A stretch of DNA of 9,500 nucleotides, taken from NCBI GenBank assembly GCA_034408745.1, contig JAWXCM010000403.1:1-9500 (forward strand). Direction: 5' to 3'. The notes below the pieces were generated by a model that was not told the origin of the DNA, did not search any database, and saw nothing but the letters and a program-made list of their open reading frames with translations. The position numbers and the translations under genes are program-made. This document shows, in pieces, positions 1 to 6,131 of the stretch. How positions within the stretch are numbered: position 1 is the stretch's first letter; the number at the start of each line of letters is the position of its first letter. Source of the stretch: JAWXCM01 sp034408745 (GTDB lineage Bacteria; Acidobacteriota; Terriglobia; Bryobacterales; Bryobacteraceae).

Positions 1-1062
1 CGCTTTTCCCGGAGGGCCAACGGGCAGCGTGCGCACGTCGAAAGCCTCGTCGACAAACACGCCGGCGATGCCGCCACTGGCGTCTTTCAGCGTGATGGCC
101 GGGTGTCCGCCCGGATAGCACGGCGCAACTCCGGCGTTGCGCCAGCGGTAACCCACCTTCAGCGGCTCGCCGCGGGAGAGTTCGGACGGCCAGGAGGCCT
201 CAAGCAGCTGGAGCCGGTAGCCGAGCCGCAGATTGATATCGTCCACCAGTTTCTTGTTCTTCTGATAAAACTCGCGCGGGTACCAGTGCACCGTGGCGTA
301 GGCGGCCCGGTAGTCTTCAATCGCCTTCAGGAAGAGACTGCCGTCTTCCCAGGCGCCCTTCTTCACCGAAGAGCCATAGTGTTCCATCTCCAGCACAACC
401 GGCAGGTGCGACCAGAAGATATCGGAGAGACAGGCGTGGTGCCAGGCCTTGTCGCCGCTATTAACCAGGATGCTGTCATCGCGCAGTGTCATTCCCAGTT
501 CACGGGCGTAATACAGGGTCTCGAGCCCGCGACCCTGATTGGAGAAGTCGTCATTTGCCGCCAGCAAGGTCTTTTTGAAGTGCTTCTTGTGCAGATCGAG
601 ATGCGTCTTCACCGTTTGAAAACTGTAAGGCAACCGGGTGGACGCATTGGTGTGACCTTCGCCCCACACACCGAACGACCCGACGTCGATAAACGCCACC
701 TCGGGGTTGCCATCGTAGCGGGCCGCGGCGGCAGCGAGGAAATTGCTCAGTTTCTGCAGAAAGACCGGGTCGTCATAGTCCGGCTCCCAGATTGGGCCGT
801 TCTCGTCGAGGCCTTTGCCGGGGGTGAAGAAATGGCCCTTCGCGCCGGCGTCACGGACCCACTTTGGCGTTGCGTAGGGCTGCTTCAGGCTGGACTCGGC
901 GCAACTGAAACGGAACGCCACCTGGAAGCCTTTGTCAATCCAGCGTTGGGCCGGCGTATCGACGATGGCCCAGTTGAACTTGCCCTCCTCCGGTTCCAGA
1001 TAAGACCACGCGAGGCGCAGGTAAATTGATGTAGCATTCCTTGTCACCGACGTGATAAACAC
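1..1062 (-). CDS. DUF4832-family glycoside-hydrolase-like protein, 5'-truncated, runs off left edge
   Basis: Reading the minus strand gives a continuous frame from the left edge up past 1062, and from about 1029 downward the protein looks like a DUF4832 family member. It begins with IYLRLAWSYLEPEEGKFNW (1026-970), then PAQRWIDKGFQVAFRFSC, then a barrel strand ending VGSFGVWGEGH with the WGE at 666-658. The last part in the window (LRLGYRLQLLEASWP onward) is the start of the beta-sandwich that follows the barrel. Family members are usually secreted and carry a signal peptide plus about 60-100 residues before YLRLAW; here nothing like that exists. The upstream frame stays open to an ATG at 1344, but that translation is low-complexity and antisense to the antitoxin gene. 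GTG 1062 or 1047 are the nearest starts, and neither has a convincing ribosome site. I infer a 5' deletion. The enzymatic role is unproven; the TIM-barrel look and WGE motif suggest glycan hydrolysis. The start coordinate is nominal. Confidence 0.8.
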   Translation of the reverse strand, partial: MFITSVTRNATSIYLRLAWSYLEPEEGKFNWAIVDTPAQRWIDKGFQVAFRFSCAESSLKQPYATPKWVRDAGAKGHFFTPGKGLDENGPIWEPDYDDPVFLQKLSNFLAAAAARYDGNPEVAFIDVGSFGVWGEGHTNASTRLPYSFQTVKTHLDLHKKHFKKTLLAANDDFSNQGRGLETLYYARELGMTLRDDSILVNSGDKAWHHACLSDIFWSHLPVVLEMEHYGSSVKKGAWEDGSLFLKAIEDYRAAYATVHWYPREFYQKNKKLVDDINLRLGYRLQLLEASWPSELSRGEPLKVGYRWRNAGVAPCYPGGHPAITLKDASGGIAGVFVDEAFDVRTLPVGPPGKA

Positions 1063-1154
1063 GACGCGGTATTGTGCGCCGGGGCTCAGGGCCGGGGGGA
1101 CTCTATCACAGATCCGGTGATGGCGGCGGCGGAGCTCGAATCGGCGGGAGCTAT

Positions 1155-1184
1155 AGGTATTCCGTTTGGTATAACCAAAGGTAT
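1155..1184 (+). promoter_or_regulatory. Extended -10 promoter overlapped by palindromic operator of the RHH antitoxin
   Basis: A perfect inverted repeat, TTTGGT-ATA-ACCAAA, lies at 1165-1179, four bases before the antitoxin ATG. The pentamer GGTAT recurs at 1156, 1168 and 1180, an exact 12-base period that puts the copies on nearly the same helix face. Inside the palindrome TGGTATAAC (1167-1175) fits an extended -10 box (TGnTATAAT with one mismatch), and no -35 hexamer is visible at the right distance. Transcription would start about seven bases later, at or next to the ATG at 1183, so the mRNA would be leaderless. Ribbon-helix-helix antitoxins commonly repress their own promoter by binding such short repeats. 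The operator role is inference from position and symmetry. Confidence 0.6.
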
Positions 1185-1422
1185 GAAAACGGCGATTTCC
1201 GTCGATGACGCTCTGATGGATGAAGCCGATCAGGCGGCGCGGGATCTGGGGCTGAGTCGGAGCGCCCTGATCGCCGAGGCGTTGCGGGCTTATCTGCGTC
1301 TGCGGAAGCAGGCTCAAACGACCGCGGCGCTGGATGCCGCGCATGCCGGTGAGCCGGATGCCGATGAGCGGCTGCTGGTGAGGCTGCTGCGGGCGAGGCT
1401 TCCGCTGCAGGATGAATGGTGA
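1183..1422 (+). CDS. Ribbon-helix-helix (CopG/Arc-type) antitoxin, partner of the adjacent broken mazF
   Basis: This 79-residue protein has the ribbon-helix-helix pattern: a short basic-polar strand (KTAISVDD, residues 2-9), helix A (about 9-21, ALMDEADQAARDL), a turn GLSR, and helix B (about 25-38, SRSALIAEALRAYL). The acidic and hydrophobic tail (residues 50-79) is the usual toxin-binding extension. I chose ATG 1183 because the strand must be near the N-terminus; the upstream in-frame start at 1072 would add unstructured residues. There is no spaced Shine-Dalgarno, which agrees with a leaderless transcript from the promoter just upstream. The stop (1420-1422) overlaps the mazF ATG at 1416-1418 by seven bases, the standard coupled antitoxin-toxin arrangement. 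It should bind DNA as a dimer, repress its own operon and neutralise MazF by protein contact. Since that toxin is dead here, it is an orphan antitoxin. Confidence 0.82.
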   Translation: MKTAISVDDALMDEADQAARDLGLSRSALIAEALRAYLRLRKQAQTTAALDAAHAGEPDADERLLVRLLRARLPLQDEW

Positions 1423-1662
1423 ATCCGCCTCGTCAGGGTGAGGTGTATTAGCTGGACTTTGGTCCGGTGGCAGGTTCCGCTCCGGCGCGACGGCATCCAT
1501 GTGTTGTGGTGCAGGGGGATGGGTTCAACCGCAGCCGGAGTGAATGTTTCGCAGGTAATGACGGTGGACAAGACGGAACTGGAGGAGCAGATTGGGCGGC
1601 TGCCGGCAAGGTCGCTGGAGTTGGTCCTGCGCGGACTGGACCTCCTGTTCGACAGAATCTGA
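1416..1662 (+). pseudogene. mazF: MazF endoribonuclease toxin, inactivated by nonsense codon, internal deletion and frame change
   Basis: Two parts of a MazF/PemK-type RNase are readable in different frames. From ATG 1416 the frame gives MVNPPRQGEVY, then TAG at 1449-1451 where the family has Trp (EVYW), then LDFGPVAGSAPARRHPCVVV and GDGFNRSR up to about 1538. From about 1540 the next frame gives VNVSQVMTVDKTELEEQIGR and then the usual C-terminus ending LLFDRI, stop 1660-1662. The two parts fit the start and end of a normal toxin of about 115 residues, but some 35-40 central residues (the strand after FNRSR, the alanine-leucine-threonine-serine region and the loop before VNVSQ) are missing, and the reading frame changes at the join (about 1536-1542). 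The intact enzyme cuts single-stranded mRNA at short motifs. This copy cannot make it: translation from the coupled start ends after 11 residues. Recognition is strong; the deletion size is estimated from remembered family length. Confidence 0.85.
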
Positions 1663-1669
1663 GTTGGCT

Positions 1670-1674
1670 GGAAG
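1670..1674 (+). promoter_or_regulatory. Ribosome binding site for the DUF433 gene
   Basis: GGAAG at 1670-1674 lies seven bases before GTG 1682 and is the only well-placed Shine-Dalgarno in the toxin-antitoxin cluster. It supports GTG 1682 as the ancestral start of the DUF433 antitoxin, even though that codon is now out of frame with the body of the gene. It is recent enough not to have decayed, which fits young pseudogenes. Confidence 0.45.
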
Positions 1675-1681
1675 TGTAGTG

Positions 1682-1892
1682 GTGAAGGCACATCAACCCG
1701 AATATCTGTGTCGGAAAACCGGTGATTCGTGGCACACGCATCATGGTTCGCAACATTCTGGGAATGGTGGCTGGAGGGTACACCACTGAACGGGTTCTTG
1801 AATGCTATCCGGAACTGATGCGGGAGGATGTAATCGGAGCGCTGGAGTATGCCGCTCGCGTCGTCGATGAGGATCAGGTCTTCGTCCATTGA
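1682..1892 (+). pseudogene. DUF433 antitoxin, frameshifted right after the start
   Basis: The frame of 1689-1892 encodes an almost complete DUF433 domain: HINPNICVGKPVIRGTRI (1689-1742), then a helix-rich part NILGMVAGGYTTERVLECYP and REDVIGALEYAARVV, ending DEDQVFVH and TGA. The signature GKPVIRGTRI is typical. But this frame is closed by TGA at 1683-1685 and has no start before the internal ATG at 1743. A GTG at 1682 with a good ribosome site begins VKA in another frame, which would continue naturally into HINPN if one base were removed or two added at about 1688-1690. As it stands, ribosomes starting at 1682 stop at 1789. A 49-residue product from ATG 1743 is possible but lacks the GKPVIRGTRI segment. 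Family members are small DNA-binding-type antitoxins encoded next to DUF5615 toxins, as here. A one- or two-base sequencing error is the main alternative. Confidence 0.75.
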
Positions 1893-2069
1893 AGCTGCGC
1901 GTTCTGCTTGACCAGAATGTTCCTGATCGGGTCTCACCGTGGCGTGATTCGGCTGCGTGTTTGGCCCACTACTATAGAAAGAACCGAAGAGGCGTTGGGC
2001 CGGATCCTCAGGGCAGCTGATCTTGCGTTTCCCCGCCAATGGTACGCTTTTCGAATCGAGGCCCGTTGA
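1889..2069 (+). pseudogene. DUF5615 PIN-like toxin, internally deleted with frame change
   Basis: TTG 1889 overlaps the DUF433 stop (ATTGA), and the frame reads LKLRVLLDQNVPDRVSPW, a typical DUF5615 start: the strand LLDQNVP carries the first acidic residue of the PIN-like active site. At about 1931-1938 the similarity jumps to the next frame, which gives HRGVIRLRVWPTTIERTEEA and on to TGA 2067-2069; GVIRLR with PTT is the family's C-terminal strand and helix start. About 50-60 central residues, including the remaining acidic positions of the PIN-like fold, are absent. Read without correction, the frame from TTG ends at TGA 2018-2020 after 43 residues. Intact members are thought to act as toxins or nucleases paired with DUF433. 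The last residues, after ALGRILRAAD, do not match the family end well, so further change there is possible. Expression would have been coupled to DUF433. Confidence 0.72.
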
Positions 2070-2408
2070 ATCCCGCTGGGCAAATTGCGCATTACCGGAT
2101 AGTGAGCGCTAGCCGATGAAGTCAGGCAGCATTTTGGGACACGGACGCGACGTGAGTGCGGTACTCGGGAGTGGGTGAAGCCGGCGTGCCAGCTAGGTAT
2201 CGAAGCAAATAGAAGCAATCCGGCCAGAAGTTTTCCGTGGCCCGTCCGCCGTGATGTAGTCGTTCTGGCCGAAGTCAGACTCTTTCGAGTGTCCATCGGT
2301 CTTGTCGAGGTACCGCTGCCGGGAAGCCGAATGGTGTACTCAATTATCGAAATTGCCGAAGTCTGCGCCAGATAATTCGGATAAGCGGTTTCTTTTCATC
2401 ATTTTGTT
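2070..2408. other. Gene-free spacer between toxin-antitoxin remnants and receptor gene
   Basis: About 340 bases with no reading frame that resembles a protein on either strand. The two short frames present (plus 2175-2375 and minus 1934-2296) have compositions unlike the neighbouring genes. The stretch is slightly less GC-rich than the rest and becomes AT-rich near 2380-2410 before the receptor promoter. I saw only weak inverted repeats (for example CAATT-ATCGA-AATTG at about 2340-2354), no terminator with a U-run and no clear insertion-sequence end. It may be eroded coding sequence. Confidence 0.4.
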
Positions 2409-2439
2409 TTGACCCACTACGGTGTGGGGGCGCTACACT
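2409..2439 (+). promoter_or_regulatory. Candidate sigma-70-type promoter of the TonB-dependent receptor
   Basis: TTGACC (2409-2414) matches a -35 box at five of six positions. TACACT (2434-2439) resembles a -10 box with a 19-base spacer; shifting to GCTACA (2432-2437) gives the ideal 17 but a poorer box. Transcription would begin around 2446, leaving only about eight bases before ATG 2454, and no Shine-Dalgarno is visible there. The TTG inside the -35 box is in frame with the receptor but is better explained as promoter than as a start codon. Confidence 0.4.
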
Positions 2440-2453
2440 GCGAGTCAGCACCC

Positions 2454-5400
2454 ATGGCTCCCACGTCGTTCCGATCCCTGTTGATTCGCACTTTCACCCT
2501 GATGGTGGCACTGCTCTGCCTTGCCGCACCCTCGCTTTTTTCGCAGGAGACCCGAAGCATGATCTTCGGTCGTGTCACCGACCCGAGCGGCTCCTCCATC
2601 ACCGGCGCGAAGGTGGTCACCCGCAATCTCGAAAACGGGGCGGTGACCACGCTCGAGACCAACTCCACCGGCTACTACGAGGCGAACCTGCTGCTGCCCG
2701 GTTCCTATGAGGTGGATGTGGAGGCGAACGGCTTCAAGAAGGCCGCCCGCAAGGGCATCCAGCTCCAGATTGGATCGCGCGTGGAGATCGATCACAAGCT
2801 GGAAATGGGCCAGATGACGGAGACCATCTCGGTTACCGCGGAAGCTCCGTTGCTGGAGACCAACGCGGTCTCCTCGGGCCGCGTAATGGACAATCGCACG
2901 GTGATGGACCTGCCGGTGATGGGCAACAGCGTGATGCTTCTGCTGCGCCAGTCGGCCGGCATGCAGACCGGTGGGGTGAACAATGAGCTGGGACTGCACT
3001 CGATCGCCGGTGGCAGCGATTACGGCACCTCTGGGAACGTGGGCGGCAACATGTGGATGATGGACGGCGTTCCGAATCAGGGCTCAAACCGGCGGGCGGC
3101 CATGCTGCCGTATTCGGACACGGTGGCGGAGTTCCGGCTGGAGACGTCGAATTTCGACGCGTCGGTGGGCCAGACGACGGGCGCGGTGATCAGTATGACC
3201 AGCAAGTCCGGCAGCAACAGCGCCCATGGCACGGCGACGTGGCAGCACTGGCAGCGCCGGTGGAACGGCACTCCGTTCTTCGTCAAGCAACTGTACTTCC
3301 GGCGGATTAATGAAGCGCTGGCAGCAGGCAATACGGCTCGCGCCAACGAACTGCGAGGGCAGGATCGGCAGCCAACCGGGCGTTCCAACAACTGGGCGGC
3401 GACGTTCGGCGGTCCGGTGGTGATTCCGAAACTGTTTAACGGTAAGAACAAGCTGTTCTTCTTCTTCAGCTACAACGCGTTCAAGGACGTGAAGACGGAG
3501 GATGCCAGCAGCATCAACCGCACCATTCCCACCTCGGCGCAGCGCAACGGCGACTTCAGCCAGTTGCTGACGGTTCCCAATAACCCGGTCCAGTTTCAGT
3601 TGCACGATCCACTGTCGGTGCGTCCGGACCCGGCGCGCGCGGGTCAGTTTATCCGCGACCCCTTCGCCGGCAACATCGTCCCGCGCAACCGCATTCAGAA
3701 CCCGATGGCGGCGGCCTATCTGAGACTGCTGCCAAATGCGAATAACGACAACGCGAATCCGGAAAGCCGCAACAACTACCTGGCGGTGGGCACTCCCTAC
3801 AACTGGGATTACTGGGCTTACACGAACCGTGTGGATTACAACATCAGCGACAGGCACCGCGTGTTCGGCCGCTGGAGCTGGAACGACTTCCGCGAAGACC
3901 GGGGCGACTGGACGTATGAATCCGCCCGCGGTCTGCACACCAACGGTCTGAACCGCAACAACAAAGGCGCATCGGTGGACTACGTGTGGACGCCCGCGGC
4001 GAACACCATCCTGAACTTCTCCGGCGGCATTAACCAGTTCCGGGAGGGCGACCGGATCACCGTGCCGTATCAGTTCAAGCCAACCAGCGTGGGCCTGCCG
4101 CAGTACATGGATACCTTCGCGGGCAGCCAGAACATCCTGCCTTCGGTGAACTTCAACGACGCGTACCAGACCATTGGCCGTGGCGGGGTGCCGGTCTACA
4201 CCACAGCCCGCATCTTTACCACGAAGGCCGAAGTGACGCACATCCGAGGCAAACACTCGATTCGCGCCGGCGTCGACGGGCGGCAGCACTTCCGGACCGG
4301 CGGCGGAGGCGGCAACACGTCAGGCAACTTCAACTTCGGCACGAATTTCACGCGGCGCAACAGCGACACGCTGACGCCATCGTCGAACCTTGGCCACTCA
4401 ATGGCGGCGTTTCTGATGGGCTTCCCCAACAGCGCGACCATTGCATACAACGACAGCTTCGCGATGCACAATCCGTGGTACGGCTCATTCATTCAGGATT
4501 CGTGGCGAGTGACACAGAAGCTGACGCTGAACTACGGCGTGCGGCTGGAGTATGAAGGCGGGCCGACGGAACGCTTCAACCGGGCGATCGGCGATCTTGA
4601 CCGTAACGCCACCCTGCCAATCACGGCGGCTGCCCAGGCGGCCTACGCCCGCAACCCGATCCCCGAAGTTGCGCCCGCGGCATTCCAGGTTCGTGGCGGG
4701 TCTCGCTACGTGAACTCGCAGAGTCGTCCGCGACAGATCTGGCCGGGCGAACTGATGTTCATGCCCCGGATCGCGGTGGCGTATCAACTGGATTCGAAGA
4801 CCGTTCTCCGCGCGGGCTACGGCATGTACTTCGACACGCTGAACGCGCTGAACGAGGGTCTCTCCCAGACCAACTTCAGCCGCACCACGAGCGCGAATAT
4901 CACCAATGATTTCGGGAGCACGTGGCTGGTGGGGAATCCAGCCGGAGGCGTTCCCCCTGCCGCCGATCCCTTCCCGATCCGCGCCGATGGCACGCGGTTC
5001 GATGTGCCTACCCGCAACGCTCTGGGCCTGATGGCTGTGCAGGGGCGCGGATTTACCTTCAATGGCGACGACATCCGCCGCGCCCGCCAGCAGCGGTGGA
5101 GGTTCGGCGTACAGCGCCAGTTCGGCACGTCGTGGGTGATTGACGCCGCCTACGCCGGATCATCGTCGGGCCGGGTGTACATGGATCGCCCGCAGAACGC
5201 TCTGCCGGAGCGATACTGGTCCAGCGGCACCCAGCGCAATGACAATAACGCCACGTTCCTTCTGGCGAACGTCACCAATCCGTTCAACATTAACAACTTT
5301 ACTGACTTGCGTTCCTCAAATCCGATGGTGTTTAATGACATGAATTCCATCGGATTCTTCACCGCCGGCATTATCCAGCGGTCTCAGTTGCTGCGGCCTT

Positions 5401-6131
5401 ACCCGAATCTGGGCGGCGGGCTGAACGTCAGCCGTGCCCCCGATGGAGCGGTGCGCACCCATGAGTTTCAGTTCGCGCTGGACAAGCGGTTCTCCAAAGG
5501 CTGGAATCTGAACCTCGGCTACACCGGCATGTACATTCGGGACCGCGATATCTACCTGAATGAGTTCGACGCGACGCCCTCCTGGAGGCCCACCAACGAC
5601 GGCCGTCCCCACCGCCTTACCGCGACCGGCATCTATGAACTTCCCTTCGGCAAGGGACGCCGCTGGGCGACCAACGGCTGGGTGGACCGTGTGGCCGGTG
5701 GATGGCAGATCGCAGCCACTTACGAGTATCAGCCGGGTCCCCTGCTGACGTTCGGCAACCAGTTCTACCACGGCAACGACGTCAACAACATCAACACGGG
5801 GGAGCGGACCTTTGACCGCTGGTTCAACACGGCGGATTTTGAGCGCAATGCGGCCCGTGGGCCGGCGGCGTTCCACCGGCGCGTCTTCCCCACCCGCATT
5901 GACGGCCTCCGCGCCGACATGACGAACCAGTGGAATGCCAATCTGCAGAAGAACATCCAGCTTCGTGAGGGGATGTCCCTGCAGCTTCGGCTGGATGCGC
6001 TGAATCTGGCCAACCGCTCGCAGATGGCGGGTCCCACGCTGGATCCGTTCAACCAGACGTTCGGGCAGATCACGTCCCAGACGTCGGCCACCAACCGCTT
6101 CATCCAGATTCAGGCGAGAATTGTGTTCTAG
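2454..6131 (+). CDS. Oar-like TonB-dependent outer-membrane receptor with N-terminal carboxypeptidase-regulatory-like domain
   Basis: This 1,225-residue protein is complete. Residues 1-31 form a signal peptide: basic start with R7 and R12, hydrophobic core TLMVALLCLAAPSLF, cut near SLFSQ. Residues about 36-117 are a CarboxypepD_reg-like beta-sandwich (GRVTDPSGSSITGAKV, then TGYYEANLLLPGSYEVDVEA), followed by ETISVTAEAPLLETN and a plug domain to about residue 240. The remainder is a large beta-barrel with repeated aromatic strands (LFFFFSYNAF near 335-345, TLNYGVRLEYEGG, RFGVQRQFG) and ends QIQARIVF with the terminal Phe used for outer-membrane insertion. ATG 2454 was preferred over TTG 2409 because it places the signal peptide correctly. 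Length and order match the acidobacterial Oar-like group, which is large in Solibacter. No TonB box was identified, so energy coupling is assumed from the family. It probably binds or imports a polymer fragment; downstream glycosidase-like genes suggest a glycan. The substrate is unknown. Confidence 0.93.
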   Translation: MAPTSFRSLLIRTFTLMVALLCLAAPSLFSQETRSMIFGRVTDPSGSSITGAKVVTRNLENGAVTTLETNSTGYYEANLLLPGSYEVDVEANGFKKAARKGIQLQIGSRVEIDHKLEMGQMTETISVTAEAPLLETNAVSSGRVMDNRTVMDLPVMGNSVMLLLRQSAGMQTGGVNNELGLHSIAGGSDYGTSGNVGGNMWMMDGVPNQGSNRRAAMLPYSDTVAEFRLETSNFDASVGQTTGAVISMTSKSGSNSAHGTATWQHWQRRWNGTPFFVKQLYFRRINEALAAGNTARANELRGQDRQPTGRSNNWAATFGGPVVIPKLFNGKNKLFFFFSYNAFKDVKTEDASSINRTIPTSAQRNGDFSQLLTVPNNPVQFQLHDPLSVRPDPARAGQFIRDPFAGNIVPRNRIQNPMAAAYLRLLPNANNDNANPESRNNYLAVGTPYNWDYWAYTNRVDYNISDRHRVFGRWSWNDFREDRGDWTYESARGLHTNGLNRNNKGASVDYVWTPAANTILNFSGGINQFREGDRITVPYQFKPTSVGLPQYMDTFAGSQNILPSVNFNDAYQTIGRGGVPVYTTARIFTTKAEVTHIRGKHSIRAGVDGRQHFRTGGGGGNTSGNFNFGTNFTRRNSDTLTPSSNLGHSMAAFLMGFPNSATIAYNDSFAMHNPWYGSFIQDSWRVTQKLTLNYGVRLEYEGGPTERFNRAIGDLDRNATLPITAAAQAAYARNPIPEVAPAAFQVRGGSRYVNSQSRPRQIWPGELMFMPRIAVAYQLDSKTVLRAGYGMYFDTLNALNEGLSQTNFSRTTSANITNDFGSTWLVGNPAGGVPPAADPFPIRADGTRFDVPTRNALGLMAVQGRGFTFNGDDIRRARQQRWRFGVQRQFGTSWVIDAAYAGSSSGRVYMDRPQNALPERYWSSGTQRNDNNATFLLANVTNPFNINNFTDLRSSNPMVFNDMNSIGFFTAGIIQRSQLLRPYPNLGGGLNVSRAPDGAVRTHEFQFALDKRFSKGWNLNLGYTGMYIRDRDIYLNEFDATPSWRPTNDGRPHRLTATGIYELPFGKGRRWATNGWVDRVAGGWQIAATYEYQPGPLLTFGNQFYHGNDVNNINTGERTFDRWFNTADFERNAARGPAAFHRRVFPTRIDGLRADMTNQWNANLQKNIQLREGMSLQLRLDALNLANRSQMAGPTLDPFNQTFGQITSQTSATNRFIQIQARIVF

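Noticed and set aside
103..1029. 308-residue plus-strand open frame
   Set aside because: Its translation resembles no protein; the opposite strand carries a clear DUF4832 coding signal with conserved motifs, so this is a shadow in GC-rich sequence.
1314..2039. 241-residue minus-strand open frame
   Set aside because: It lies opposite the mazF, DUF433 and DUF5615 remnants, and its translation is rich in Ser, Arg and Pro with no domain pattern.
2110..2170. Possible insertion-sequence end in the gene-free spacer
   Set aside because: No matching second end, target duplication or transposase remnant was found within the window.
2409..2453. Upstream TTG start for the receptor
   Set aside because: It adds 15 polar residues before the signal peptide and overlaps the likely -35 box; ATG 2454 gives a normal signal peptide.
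3084..4289. 401-residue minus-strand open frame
   Set aside because: Antisense to the receptor barrel; Arg-, His- and Val-rich composition is typical of a shadow frame.
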